From positions 1 to 34,111 of the forward strand of contig JBJSXF010000007.1 of assembly GCA_046086225.1 (NCBI GenBank): a stretch of DNA of 34,111 nt, in the 5' to 3' direction. The notes beneath the pieces are model-generated. The model was not told where the DNA came from and did not search any database. It saw nothing but the letters and a program-made list of their open reading frames with translations. Origin of the DNA: JBJSXF01 sp046086225 (GTDB taxonomy: Bacteria > Actinomycetota > Acidimicrobiia > IMCC26256 > PALSA-610). This document shows, piece after piece, positions 1 through 8,675 of this stretch (position 1 is the stretch's first letter; the number at the start of each line of letters is the position of its first letter). The translations under genes were made by a program, and so were the position numbers.

Positions 1-709
1 GGCACCGGGCCCGACTCGCGACCGCGACCGCGGTCGCCGTGGCCGAGTCGGCGTCGAAGACGAGGAGGTCGTCGGGTTCCTGACGCGAGGTGATCCGGGC
101 CTTGGCCGCTGCGTACGCGTCGAAGTCGCCGTGCCAATCGAGATGATCGGGAGTGATCGCGAGGAGCACGGCGACGCGGGGCCGGAACCGGCTCGCGAAC
201 TCGAGCTGGTACGACGACACCTCGGCGACGAGGACATCGAGCTCGGCATCTCCGACCGCCTCGATGAGCGGTCGGCCGATGTTGCCGGCCGCGACCGCTC
301 GCCGCCCCGAGGCCGCGAGCAGATCGGTGATGAGGCTGGTCACCGTCGTCTTGCCGTTCGTCCCGGTGACCGCCACGATCGGCACCTCGGTGCGGTCGAA
401 CGCGAGATCGATCTCGGACCGGACCGGGACACCGGCCGCCCGGGCCGCGACGACGAGCGGATGCCGGGGCGCCACGAGCGGACTCGGCACCACGAGGTCG
501 GCGGCGGCGGCGAGCGCTCGCGCCTCAGCAGGTTCGGGAGCTTCGTGCACCTCGGCCCCGAGCGCCCGCAGCCTCGCGACCCGGTCGCGGTACACCGGGG
601 TAGCGGCCGGATGCTCCTCCACGACGGTGACCGCCGTTCCTTCGGTCCGGAGCCGCACGGTGACCGCCTCGCCGGTATGGGCGCAGCCGATGACGAGGAC
701 TCCGCTCAT
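1..709 (-). CDS. murD: MurD, UDP-N-acetylmuramoylalanine--D-glutamate ligase (3' part missing)
   Basis: Adds D-glutamate to UDP-MurNAc-L-Ala in the cytoplasmic stage of peptidoglycan synthesis. Reading from the ATG at 709 gives a Rossmann-like N-terminus (MSGVLVIGCAHTG), the Mur ligase ATP loop GTNGKT at about residues 116-121, GNIG at about 143-146, EVSSYQLE at about 163-170 and the central-domain motif TPDHLDWHG at about 186-194. About 236 codons are present, so the C-terminal half and stop lie beyond the left edge. The ATG overlaps the mraY stop (ATGA), which indicates translational coupling at the distal end of the dcw operon. The Mur ligase assignment is certain; the choice of MurD rests on the SSYQLE motif and the position after mraY. 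Confidence 0.93.
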   Translation of the reverse strand, partial: MSGVLVIGCAHTGEAVTVRLRTEGTAVTVVEEHPAATPVYRDRVARLRALGAEVHEAPEPAEARALAAAADLVVPSPLVAPRHPLVVAARAAGVPVRSEIDLAFDRTEVPIVAVTGTNGKTTVTSLITDLLAASGRRAVAAGNIGRPLIEAVGDAELDVLVAEVSSYQLEFASRFRPRVAVLLAITPDHLDWHGDFDAYAAAKARITSRQEPDDLLVFDADSATATAVAVASRARC

Positions 710-1746
710 TCGAGCCCGAACCGCAGGAAGTCGGCGTAGAAGATGCCCACCCCGAGGGCGACGCAGATCGCCGCGAACAGCCAGAAGCGCACGGTCACCG
801 TGAACTCGGACCAGCCGCCGAGCTCGAAGTGGTGGTGAATCGGCGCCATGCGCAGCACCCGGCGGTGGAAGCCGCGGTACGACACGATCTGGGCGACGAC
901 CGACAGCGTCTCCATCACCGCGAGTCCGGCGAGGAGCGGGAGCAGGAGCGCCGTGTTCGTGAGCAGCGCGAGGCCGGCCATGGCCCCGCCGATGGGCAGC
1001 GCACCCGTATCGCCCATGAAGATCCGGGCCGGCGCGGCGTTCCACCACAGGAACCCGGCACACGCGCCGAGCGCAGCCGCCGCCAGCATCGCCGCGTCAA
1101 GCGCCTGCGCCGGGATCACCCCGTAGATCTCGGGGTGCCGGAACTCGGTGAACGCGATGATCATGAATGCGCCGAACGTGAACGCCGAGGATCCCGCGGC
1201 GAGGCCGTCGAGCCCATCGGTGAGGTTGACCGCGTTCGTCGTGGCGTAGATGACGAGCACGGCGAACACCATCCACCCGATGCGCCCGAGGTCGATGCCG
1301 ATCGGCCGGGTGAACGACAGCTCGGTCGAGACCCCGGCGTACTCGATCGCCATCCAGGCGAACCCGGCCGCGACCACCACGATACCCGCGGTCTTGCCCC
1401 GCTTCCGCAGCCCGAGGTTCCGCCGGGCGCGCACCCCGAGGTAGTCGTCGACGAATCCGACGAGACCGAGTCCGATCACGAGCGCCACGAGCGACCAGCC
1501 CGGCGTCGTGAAGGCGACGGTCGGCCGGCGGACGTGACCAAAGAGGAAGCCGATTCCCATGGCAGCCACGATCGCCACCCCGCCCATGGTCGGGGTGCCC
1601 GCCTTCGCCGCGTGCGGATGCTCCACCGGACCGTCGTCGCGGATGTGGGCGCCGATGCCGTGCCGACGCAGGAAGCGGATCAGTAGCGGGGTCGTCGCGA
1701 TCGCCACGACGAACGAGGCGGCCGCGGCCATGAGCATCGCGATCAC
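706..1746 (-). CDS. mraY: MraY, phospho-N-acetylmuramoyl-pentapeptide transferase
   Basis: Integral membrane enzyme that transfers phospho-MurNAc-pentapeptide to undecaprenyl phosphate, making lipid I. The 346-residue product has about ten hydrophobic segments and the family motifs: Asp100-Asp101 in GFVDDYLG, NLTDGLDG at about 174-181, MGDTG in the C-terminal half, and the HHH motif at about 304-306 (IHHHFELGGW). I chose the GTG at 1746 because GGAGGT lies 5 nt upstream and GTGA overlaps the murF stop. A longer reading from 1836 would run through the murF C-terminus. It sits between murF and murD, as is usual in dcw clusters. Confidence 0.95.
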   Translation of the reverse strand: MIAMLMAAAASFVVAIATTPLLIRFLRRHGIGAHIRDDGPVEHPHAAKAGTPTMGGVAIVAAMGIGFLFGHVRRPTVAFTTPGWSLVALVIGLGLVGFVDDYLGVRARRNLGLRKRGKTAGIVVVAAGFAWMAIEYAGVSTELSFTRPIGIDLGRIGWMVFAVLVIYATTNAVNLTDGLDGLAAGSSAFTFGAFMIIAFTEFRHPEIYGVIPAQALDAAMLAAAALGACAGFLWWNAAPARIFMGDTGALPIGGAMAGLALLTNTALLLPLLAGLAVMETLSVVAQIVSYRGFHRRVLRMAPIHHHFELGGWSEFTVTVRFWLFAAICVALGVGIFYADFLRFGLE

Positions 1747-3139
1747 CGGATACCTCCGCCACTCGCCGCTCGCGGCGCTCCCCCGAGGAGCCGTTCGGCG
1801 ACCCGCTCGAGCCCGACCGCCCGGCTCGCCTTGCACAGCACCGCATCGGCGGGGACGGCGACGTCCACCAGGAGGTCGCCGGCCGCCGACGCGTCGTCGA
1901 CGACCGCGGTGGCGACGCCCGCAGCAGCAGCCGCCGCCGCGATGGCGGCACCGCCCGATCCGACGCCGACGACGAGATCGATGCCTGCCGCCGCGGCCCG
2001 CTCACCCACCTCGCGGTGCGCATCGTCGTGGTGGACACCGAGCTCCCGCATGTCTCCGAGCACGGCGATACGTCGCCCGTCGATCCGCAACGCGGCGAGC
2101 GCATCGAGCGCGGCGGCCATCGAGGTCGGGTTCGCGTTGTAGGCGTCGTTCAGGACCACGATGCCGTCGGACGTCTCGAGCAGCTCCATCCGCCAACGGG
2201 CGGCCGCAGTCGACCGCAGTGCATCGGCCACCACGGGGAAGGGCACCCCGAGGGCTTCGTGCGCACCGACCGCGGCGGCCGCCGCATTCGCGGCGTGATG
2301 ACCACCGTGCAGGGGTACCGCGATCCGGGTGCCGGCGATGGTGAAGGAGGGCCGGAGCCGGTCGTCGAGCACCACTTCGTCGATGCGGTAGTCAGCAGCC
2401 GGGGAACGGCCCACGGTGACCACCCGGGCTGCGGTCCGCTGTGCGAGGACGGGACCCCACGGGTCGTCGGCCGGGATCACGGCGACGCCGTCGGCCGGGA
2501 GCGCATCGAGCAGCTCGCCGATCACCGCGGCTGCGCCCTCCGGTCCGCCGAGGTGCTCGGCGTGGGCGAGACCGACGTTGGTCACGATCGCCGCGTCGGG
2601 GCGGGCGATCCCGCAGAGGAGCGCGAGATCACCGGGTCGACGCTCCCCCATCTCGGTCACGAGGACCCGAGCCGCAGCCGGCGCATTGCAGATCGTGAGC
2701 GGCAGCCCGAACTCGTTGTTGAACGAACCCGGGTTCGCGTGGCAGCCGAGGGTGCGAGCGCAGCGGCGAGGAGGTCCTTCGTCAAGGTCTTTCCGGTCGA
2801 GCCCGCCACCGCGAGCACGGCGAGATCGGGACGCGACCGCCGCCGATCGGTTGCCGCCGCCTGCAGCGCGGCGAGGACATCGGGCACGACCACGAGCGCC
2901 TGCCCGGCCGCGGTCGCGACGCCCTCGGGCACCCGTTCGACGAGTGCGATCGTGGCACCGTTGGCGAAGGCATCAGCGACGAAGTCATGGCCGTCGCGGT
3001 GTCCGCGCAGCGCCACGAAGCACCCCTCGGAACCGACCGTCCGGGAATCGAAGTCCCAGGCCGCCGCGACCGCCGCCGGATCGCCGACGACGCGGCCTGC
3101 GGTCGTGCGGGCGAGGTCGGCGGCCTCGATCCGGATCAC
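1743..3139 (-). pseudogene. murF: MurF, UDP-MurNAc-tripeptide--D-alanyl-D-alanine ligase, frameshifted as sequenced
   Basis: MurF adds D-Ala-D-Ala to complete the UDP-MurNAc-pentapeptide. The GTG at 3139 overlaps the murE stop (GTGA). The first frame runs through the Mur ATP loop GSTGKT (residues 113-118) to about residue 131 and then becomes nonsense, stopping at 2657. The rest of a normal MurF continues in another frame: HANPGSFNNEFGLPLT, TEMGERRPGDL, the ADDPWG loop, NDAYNANPTSM and an intact C-terminal domain ending at 1743. The span is 1397 bp, one base short of 466 codons, so a single-base deletion around 2745-2751 restores everything (for example APSGCHANPG). Both halves look well conserved and murF is normally essential, so a sequencing or assembly error is more likely than true loss. 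The two open segments are about 2657-3139 and 1743-2750. Confidence 0.88.
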
Positions 3140-4632
3140 GCGTCGCCTCCGAGCGCGGCCCGGACCTCGGCCCGGTCGTCGAACGGACGGGTCTCCCCCG
3201 CCGCGGTCTGTCCCGTTTCGTGACCCTTGCCGGCCACGACGACCACGTCACCCGGGCGCCAGGCGGCGATCGCCGACCGGATCGCCTCGCGACGATCGAG
3301 CTCGACGGTCGCCGATGCCCGGGACACCATCCCGGCGACGATCTCGGCCGCGATGTCCTCGGGCCGCTCCGACCGCGGATTGTCGGAGGTCACGAAGACG
3401 AGATCGGCCCGCCGGACCGCGACCGCACCCATCTCGGGCCGCTTCGCCCGATCGCGATCACCCCCGCATCCGAACACGACGATGACGCGGCCCGGTCCGG
3501 TGACGAACCGCCGGGCGGCGACGAGCACCGCGTCGAGCGCATCGGGCGTGTGGGCGTAGTCGACGAAGACGGGACCGCGGTCGGCGCCGTCGATGCGCTC
3601 CATCCGTCCGGGGACAGCGGAGACGGCCGCGAGCCCGGCGCGGATCGCGTCACCGGGCAGCTCGGCGAGATCGGCGAGCGCCGCAGCCGCGAGCGCGTTC
3701 GCGACGTTGAAGGCACCCGGCAGGCACACACGGACCCGGGTGCGGCGACCCGATCGGACCAGGGTGAACTCCGTGCCGCCGGGCCCGAAGTCGGGATCCT
3801 CGGCCCGCAGGTCGGCTTCGCTCGAGCATCCGAACGTCCGGACCTCGAGTCCGGCCGCCGCCGCCCGGCGCGCCACCTCGGGTCCGACCGGGTCGTCGAG
3901 GTTCACTGCCGCCCGGTCGGTGAACGCAGGACGGAGGAGCCGTTCCTTGGCCTCGAGGTAGGCGCCCATCGTGCCGTGGAAGTCCAGGTGATCACGACCG
4001 AGGTTCGTGAACGCCACGGCCCCGAATCGGGTGCCGTCGACCCGGTGCTGGGCGAGCGCATGCGACGACACCTCCATCGCCACGAGATCGACACCGGCGT
4101 CCCGCATGCGCGCCAGCACCTGCTGCAGCGCAGGCGCCTCGGCCGTGGTGTGGACCGGGACCTCCTCCACCGCACCGAAGCGGGTCGCCACCGTGCCGAG
4201 CAGGCCCGTCGCGCATCCGGCCGCGACCGCGATCCCCTCGACGAGCGCGGCCGTCGTGGTCTTGCCGTTCGTCCCCGTGATGCCGATCACGGTCATCGCC
4301 CGGGACGGGTCACCCCAGATCCGGGACGCGAGCGGACCCACGGCGAACCGAACCGACGGCACCCGCACCCGGGCGACAGGGAGATCGAGCGGTCGCTCGA
4401 CGAGCAGGGCCACGGCCCCACCGGCCACGGCCGCCGGGGCGTAATCGTGTCCGTCGTGCTGCGCGCCGGGCACGCAGCAGAAGAGCGCCCCGTCCCGCAC
4501 GTCGCGGTGGTCGATCACCACCGAACGCACGTCGACCTCGGCATCGCCGGTGATCTCTCCGGTGATCTCGATGCCCGGATCGGGGACGGCGTCAGCGCTC
4601 CCCGACCCCGTGAGGAGGTCGTGCAACCGCAC
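3136..4632 (-). CDS. murE: MurE, UDP-MurNAc-L-Ala-D-Glu--meso-diaminopimelate ligase
   Basis: Adds the third stem-peptide residue in the cytoplasm. The 498-residue protein shows the three Mur ligase domains: the N-terminal UDP-binding part (SVVIDHRDVRDGALFCCVPG), ITGTNGKTTT at about 118-127, MEVSSHAL, the hinge FTNLGRDHLDFHG, and a C-terminal domain with FVDYAHTPDAL and GCGGDRDRAKRP. The DNPR motif at 417-420 is the signature that separates meso-diaminopimelate ligases from lysine-adding ones, so the wall is predicted to be meso-Dap type. The GTG start at 4632 lies 9 nt beyond the ftsI stop. The stop overlaps the murF GTG. Confidence 0.95.
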   Translation of the reverse strand: MRLHDLLTGSGSADAVPDPGIEITGEITGDAEVDVRSVVIDHRDVRDGALFCCVPGAQHDGHDYAPAAVAGGAVALLVERPLDLPVARVRVPSVRFAVGPLASRIWGDPSRAMTVIGITGTNGKTTTAALVEGIAVAAGCATGLLGTVATRFGAVEEVPVHTTAEAPALQQVLARMRDAGVDLVAMEVSSHALAQHRVDGTRFGAVAFTNLGRDHLDFHGTMGAYLEAKERLLRPAFTDRAAVNLDDPVGPEVARRAAAAGLEVRTFGCSSEADLRAEDPDFGPGGTEFTLVRSGRRTRVRVCLPGAFNVANALAAAALADLAELPGDAIRAGLAAVSAVPGRMERIDGADRGPVFVDYAHTPDALDAVLVAARRFVTGPGRVIVVFGCGGDRDRAKRPEMGAVAVRRADLVFVTSDNPRSERPEDIAAEIVAGMVSRASATVELDRREAIRSAIAAWRPGDVVVVAGKGHETGQTAAGETRPFDDRAEVRAALGGDA

Positions 4633-4641
4633 GGGCCACCC

Positions 4642-6534
4642 TTACCTGCTCGGAGACGGGACGCGTCTGAGGCTAGCGGCCCGCCCCGTCGCCACCGGCC
4701 GTGCCGTCGCCCGTGGATCGGCTGCGACCCGGGCTCCGATGATCGCATCGAGAGCCGGACCGTGCGGCACCTCGCACCGGACCCCCTTCCCGACGGCCCG
4801 GCGCTGCGCCGCCGCGAACTGGTCGTCGTTCGGGTCGTTGGGCGCGACCCCGGCCCGGAGGAGCGCGAAGCGGGTGATCTCCGACCACACCGGGGCGGCG
4901 ACCGTGCCGCCGGTGAGGTGCGGATCGGCAGGCGAGTCGACGACGACCGCGACGGCGAAGCGCGGCCGTTCGGCCGGAGCGAAACCGATGAACGACACCA
5001 CCTTCCGGTTCGTGTACTCACCGTCGACCGCGATCTTCGCGGTACCCGTCTTCCCCGCCACCGTGTAGCCGGGTACCGCTGCGCAGGCCCCCGTGCCCGC
5101 ACCCACGACGCGCCGCATCATCGTCGTCATCGCCGCTGCGGTCGTGGCCGACACGACCCGGCGGCCGGCGGGAACCACCGCCGGCGTCCGGCGCCCGTCG
5201 GGATCGACCGTCGCCTCCCGGAGGTGAAGCGGACGCGAGACGCCACCGTTGGCAACGGTTGCGAAGACCCCGAGCATCTGGGCGACGGAGACCGCCGCCC
5301 CGTACCCGATGGCCGCCGAGAACCGTCCCGTCGCGTAGTACTCGTCGGGATCAGTGAGGAGTCCGGCCGACTGGCCCGGCCAGTCGATGGTGGTGCGCCG
5401 ACCGAGGCCGAACGCACGCTGCCCCGCACCCATCTCGGCGTTCGTCATCCGCTCCGCGATCTTGATCGTCCCGACGTTCGACGATTCGCGCATGATGTCG
5501 GCTGTCGTCCACCAGGTCGTGGGGTGGGGCTCGGCGTCCTCGTAGGGCTCATCGCCGCCGGGAACCCGGTAGCGATCGGGAACCTCGAACCGGGTGGTCG
5601 GCGCGACGCGACCGTGCTCCAACGCCCAGGAGAGGGTGACGACCTTCATCGTGGAGCCCGGCTCGTAGAGGTCGGTGAGCGCGACGTTGCGCTCGTACGG
5701 ACCGGCCACCGAGCCGCGACCACCCACGCTTCGCACCGTCGCCATCGCCAGGACGTCACCGTCGGCGAGATCGACCACGACGGCCGTGCCCCGGCGTGCA
5801 CCGGTGGCGGTGATCTGGTCGGCGAGGGCGTGCTCGGCCTGCCACTGCACGTCCTCGTCGATCGTGAGCACGATGTCGGACCCGCGCCGGGCCGGGATCG
5901 CCACCCGTCGGGTCCCCGGGATCTCCTTGCCCCCCGGGTCGACCTCGACCTCGAGGCGCCCCGGACTCCCGACGAGGAGGTCGTGGTAGATCCCCTCGAT
6001 GCCCACGGCGCTCCCTGGCGGGTCCCCTCCGATGCGGCCGAGCAGCGCGGCCGCCAGCGGTCCGGCGGGGTAGCTGCGGTCGGGTTCCTCCATGAAGCCG
6101 ATGCCCGAGAGCCTGTGGTTGCGGACCGCGGCCCGCACTGCCGTCTGCACGTCGTCGGACACGGTGCGGGCGAGGTAGCGGAACCGGAAGCGTCGGTCCG
6201 AGAGCTGCCGCACGAGGTACGGCCCGTCGACGCCGAGCACCGGCGCGAGTACGGCCGCCGTACCCACCGGATCGCGGACGAGGGTGGGGTCGGCGTAGAC
6301 CGTCGACCTCCGGACGGTGAGCGCGAGGTCGCGCCCGTTGCGGTCGAAGATGCTCCCCCGGTCGGCGGGGACGTCGGTGCGGTGCAGGGTCTGCTCCACC
6401 GCCCGCCGGGCGTAGGAGTCGCCGTCGAGCGCCTGCACCTGCACGACCCGCACCCCGAGGAGTGCGAACGCGAGCACGGCGATCACGGCGCACGCGCCGA
6501 GACGCCGACCGAGCGGGTCAGCGGTCCCGGTCAA
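4642..6534 (-). CDS. ftsI: FtsI-type peptidoglycan transpeptidase (class B PBP, PBP2/PBP3)
   Basis: Septal D,D-transpeptidase that cross-links peptidoglycan during division. The 630-residue product has one N-terminal membrane anchor (about residues 12-30), a PBP dimerization domain (RGSIFDRNGRDLALT at about 59-73), and a transpeptidase domain with SxxK Ser294-Lys297 (EPGSTMK), SSN at 351-353 and KTGT at 495-498. An unusual tail of about 80 residues follows the last beta-strand and contains a Pro/Arg/Ala-rich stretch. The TTG at 6534 overlaps the ftsL-like gene by 17 nt. A GTG start about 16 codons further in would cut into the anchor, so I prefer TTG, although no strong Shine-Dalgarno is visible. 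Confidence 0.93.
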   Translation of the reverse strand: MTGTADPLGRRLGACAVIAVLAFALLGVRVVQVQALDGDSYARRAVEQTLHRTDVPADRGSIFDRNGRDLALTVRRSTVYADPTLVRDPVGTAAVLAPVLGVDGPYLVRQLSDRRFRFRYLARTVSDDVQTAVRAAVRNHRLSGIGFMEEPDRSYPAGPLAAALLGRIGGDPPGSAVGIEGIYHDLLVGSPGRLEVEVDPGGKEIPGTRRVAIPARRGSDIVLTIDEDVQWQAEHALADQITATGARRGTAVVVDLADGDVLAMATVRSVGGRGSVAGPYERNVALTDLYEPGSTMKVVTLSWALEHGRVAPTTRFEVPDRYRVPGGDEPYEDAEPHPTTWWTTADIMRESSNVGTIKIAERMTNAEMGAGQRAFGLGRRTTIDWPGQSAGLLTDPDEYYATGRFSAAIGYGAAVSVAQMLGVFATVANGGVSRPLHLREATVDPDGRRTPAVVPAGRRVVSATTAAAMTTMMRRVVGAGTGACAAVPGYTVAGKTGTAKIAVDGEYTNRKVVSFIGFAPAERPRFAVAVVVDSPADPHLTGGTVAAPVWSEITRFALLRAGVAPNDPNDDQFAAAQRRAVGKGVRCEVPHGPALDAIIGARVAADPRATARPVATGRAASLRRVPSPSR

Positions 6535-6949
6535 GAGCCGACTTCGCCCGGAGGTAACGATCGGTGGCGAGCGAGGAGGGCGCGGCGTCGGTCGGCACCG
6601 CCCGCGGGGCGGCCTGCGGCACCGAGATGAACTCGCTGCGGGCCGCCGGCTCCATTCCGAGGCGACTCGCGGCTGCGGTCACCTCGGCCGGACTCGCGAG
6701 CCGTGCGACCTCCTCGCGCAGCCGCTGGTACCGCAGCTGCTCGGTCTCCCGGGTCCGCTCGAGCCGATCGAGCCGCACCGCCGACTGCGCCATCAGTGCC
6801 CAGAAGCCGGCGAGCAGGAACGCCGACAGGACGATCGCGCCGACGGTGCGGAAGAACCACCGCCGGCGGTCGGCGGCAGCGGGCGCAACCCGGAGATGGC
6901 GCTCGGGTGAACGGGGCGTCGGATGCGCGACCCGAGCGGTCGCGCTCAT
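6518..6949 (-). CDS. ftsL: FtsL-like cell division protein
   Basis: Small bitopic divisome protein, inferred from position and architecture because FtsL sequences diverge strongly. The 143 residues comprise a basic cytoplasmic N-terminus, one membrane segment at about 33-55, an extracytoplasmic coiled coil at about 57-87 (RLDRLERTRETEQLRYQRL), a short helix with the common SRLGME turn, and a loose C-terminal tail. It lies exactly between rsmH and ftsI, the canonical ftsL slot. The ATG at 6949 overlaps the rsmH stop by ATGA, and its own 3' end overlaps ftsI. The expected role is recruitment of the FtsQLB module and activation of FtsWI. Confidence 0.82.
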   Translation of the reverse strand: MSATARVAHPTPRSPERHLRVAPAAADRRRWFFRTVGAIVLSAFLLAGFWALMAQSAVRLDRLERTRETEQLRYQRLREEVARLASPAEVTAAASRLGMEPAARSEFISVPQAAPRAVPTDAAPSSLATDRYLRAKSALDRDR

Positions 6950-7914
6950 GCCACCGCGTCGACGACGTCGACGGGGGCGATCCGCTCCACGGCGCGCAGC
7001 CGCGCGCTCTCGGCCCGGGGGTTCGCGGCGATCTCGTCGACCGTCGGGCGCAACGGTCGCCGGGTGAGGAGTCGGACCATCGCCGCAGGTGCCGGTGCGG
7101 GCACCGGGAGGCGCGGCGGCTCGACCCGGGCCGAGCGCTCACCGGCCCAGTCGGCGAAGCGCTCCTTCACCATGCGGTCCTCGAGCGAGTGGTACGCGAG
7201 CACGAGCACCCGCCCACCGGGGCCGACGAGATGGACCGACTCGTCGAGGCCGTCGGCGAGGTTCGGGAGCTCGCGGTTGACCTCCATCCGGATGGCCTGG
7301 AACGTGCGGCGGGCCGGATGCGGGCCGCGCCGGCGGGCGGCGGCCGGGATCGCACCCCGAACGACGTCGGCGAGGGTCACCGTGTCGGCGATCGGCCGGG
7401 CGGCGACCACCGCCCGAGCGATGCGCCGGGCGAAGCGCTCCTCGCCGAAAGTCGCGATCACCTCGGCGAGGCGGGCCTCGTCGTATCCGTTCACGACATC
7501 GGCGGCGGTGAGCTCCTGACGGGCATCCATCCGCATGTCGAGCGGTGCCGCGAACCGATAGGAGAAGCCGCGCTCGGCCCGATCGAGCTGCGGACTGCTG
7601 ACTCCGAGATCCATCAGGATGCCCATCACACGCTCCCCCTCGCTGTGACGACCGACGATCTCGTCGATCCGTTCGAATCCCCCGTGAACCACTTGCGCCC
7701 GACCGCCGAAGCGGGCGAGCCGAGCCCGGGCTGCCGACACGGCCCGGGCGTCGCGGTCGATGCCGAGCATGCGCACGTCGGGTCGCGCCTCGAGCACGAG
7801 CGAGGCATGTCCGCCTCCGCCGACCGTGCAATCGACGAGCAACCCGGCGGGCGCCGGGCCGAGGAGATCCACCACTTCCCGGCTCATGACCGGGAGATGC
7901 TCGAACTCCTCCAC
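6946..7914 (-). CDS. rsmH: RsmH (MraW), 16S rRNA m4C1402 methyltransferase
   Basis: SAM-dependent N4-methyltransferase of C1402 in the 16S rRNA decoding centre. The conserved start EEFEHLPVMSREVV is followed by the SAM loop DCTVGGGGHASLVLE (about residues 28-42), GIDRDARA, MDLGVSSPQLDRAERGFSY, RMDARQ, and C-terminal motifs AYHSLEDRMVKERF and ANPRAESARLRAVER. About 322 residues is the normal length. I chose the GTG at 7914 because AGGAG sits 4 nt upstream and the family N-terminus begins there. An ATG at 7944 would add ten residues (MRPRGAVRSQ) without a visible ribosome site. The stop overlaps the ftsL-like ATG. Confidence 0.95.
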   Translation of the reverse strand: MEEFEHLPVMSREVVDLLGPAPAGLLVDCTVGGGGHASLVLEARPDVRMLGIDRDARAVSAARARLARFGGRAQVVHGGFERIDEIVGRHSEGERVMGILMDLGVSSPQLDRAERGFSYRFAAPLDMRMDARQELTAADVVNGYDEARLAEVIATFGEERFARRIARAVVAARPIADTVTLADVVRGAIPAAARRRGPHPARRTFQAIRMEVNRELPNLADGLDESVHLVGPGGRVLVLAYHSLEDRMVKERFADWAGERSARVEPPRLPVPAPAPAAMVRLLTRRPLRPTVDEIAANPRAESARLRAVERIAPVDVVDAVA

Positions 7915-7954
7915 CTGACTCCTCACCGCTCCCCGGGGCCGCATCGCCGCCGGA

Positions 7955-8122
7955 CCCGTCTCCAGCCCCCCGACCGACTGATGCCGCCCGGGATGTCTCC
8001 CCGGGTCGGCGACGGCTGGAAGCGGGCGGAGTAGGGGCCAACAACCGCGCCGACCGAGGGGCTGGAGACGGGGCCGGGACGCTTCCGACCCGTCGTGTTG
8101 TCAATCGCCCGCGCCTGCGGGC
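7955..8122 (-). promoter_or_regulatory. Structured leader between mraZ and rsmH: 15-bp inverted repeat plus hairpin
   Basis: Read on the minus strand, the 3' end of mraZ is followed by a perfect 6-bp stem with a 4-nt loop (8107-8122, GCCCGC AGGC GCGGGC), then a consensus-like TTGACA (8104-8099). A perfect 15-bp inverted repeat follows (8058-8072 pairing with 7955-7969, GGGGCTGGAGACGGG on the plus strand at 8058). The enclosed 88 nt contain a further CCCGGG-based hairpin. This would place a large stem just ahead of the rsmH ribosome site. A conserved mraW RNA motif is known upstream of mraW in Actinobacteria, and the location fits, but I have not matched the consensus. Confidence 0.5.
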
Positions 8123-8127
8123 ACCGC

Positions 8128-8574
8128 TCAGATGAAGTTCTCGACCCCGACTCCGCTGATCACCACGGCCGAGCCCCGGGAGTCGCGCTCGGCGTAGCGC
8201 CCGGCGTTCCAGATCTGGAAGTGGTCGAAGTTGCCGACGACGACGACGTCGCGGTCGAGCCCGGCGTGGGCCTTCGCCTTGGGCGGGATCGGGATCCGGC
8301 CCTGGCGATCGGGGACGAAGTCGGTCGAGCCGGCGAAGATGGCCCGGGCGGCGTCGCGCTGCTCGGGACCGAGCTCACGAGCGGCGACGACCTTGGCGGC
8401 GAACCGCTCGAACGCCTCACTCGTGTACACGCCCAGGCACCCGTCGATTCCGCTCACCATCACCCCTCCCCCTTCGAGCTGCTCTCGGAAGCGCGCCGGG
8501 AGGATCACTCGGCCCTTCGCATCGAGTGAGCGTGGATGCTCCCCGAGGAAGGGGCGGTGCTCCCCCACTGACAT
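8128..8574 (-). CDS. mraZ: MraZ, transcriptional regulator of the dcw cluster
   Basis: DNA-binding protein with two SpoVT/AbrB-like MraZ domains that represses the dcw operon, including its own gene, in studied bacteria. The 148-residue sequence has the first repeat at about residues 10-50 (HPRSLDAKGRVILPARFRE) and the second at about 80-125 (DFVPDRQGRIPIPPKAK). The last residues, VISGVGVENFI, are less typical. I chose the ATG at 8574, which gives the standard MraZ N-terminus; the upstream GGAGACGGAGCAGGC provides a weak ribosome site. In-frame codons back to 8652 read only through the GC-rich leader. It is first in the operon, and a hairpin follows its stop. Confidence 0.95.
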   Translation of the reverse strand: MSVGEHRPFLGEHPRSLDAKGRVILPARFREQLEGGGVMVSGIDGCLGVYTSEAFERFAAKVVAARELGPEQRDAARAIFAGSTDFVPDRQGRIPIPPKAKAHAGLDRDVVVVGNFDHFQIWNAGRYAERDSRGSAVVISGVGVENFI

Positions 8575-8590
8575 GCCTGCTCCGTCTCCT

Positions 8591-8664
8591 GCCCCCGGCC
8601 GGGGGCCTTCCGTCCTGACCGAGTCGGGGGAGCACCCCGGCCGCCGCACCACGGGTGCGGCGGC
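8591..8664 (-). repeat. Two hairpin-forming palindromes in the mraZ leader
   Basis: The predicted mraZ leader of roughly 115 nt carries an 11-bp perfect stem with a 3-nt loop at 8640-8664 (GCCGCCGCACC/GGTGCGGCGGC). It also carries a perfect 16-bp palindrome GCCCCCGGCCGGGGGC at 8591-8606, about 16 nt before the ATG. Both would fold in the transcript and could affect mraZ translation. Function is inferred. Confidence 0.55.
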
Positions 8665-8675
8665 GGGAAGTCACT

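Noticed and set aside
2735..2765. Programmed ribosomal frameshift in murF
   Set aside because: No slippery heptamer, downstream stem or pause signal is apparent, and programmed shifts are not known for murF. A base error is simpler.
2416..6630. Very long open plus-strand frame opposite murE, ftsI and murF
   Set aside because: The translation is Arg/Pro/Gly/His-rich low-complexity sequence with no family motif, typical of antisense frames in high-GC DNA, and it lies opposite clearly conserved genes.
8099..8104. TTGACA as the -35 of an internal rsmH promoter
   Set aside because: The hexamer is perfect but no TANNNT lies 16-19 nt downstream on the minus strand, so I did not call a promoter.
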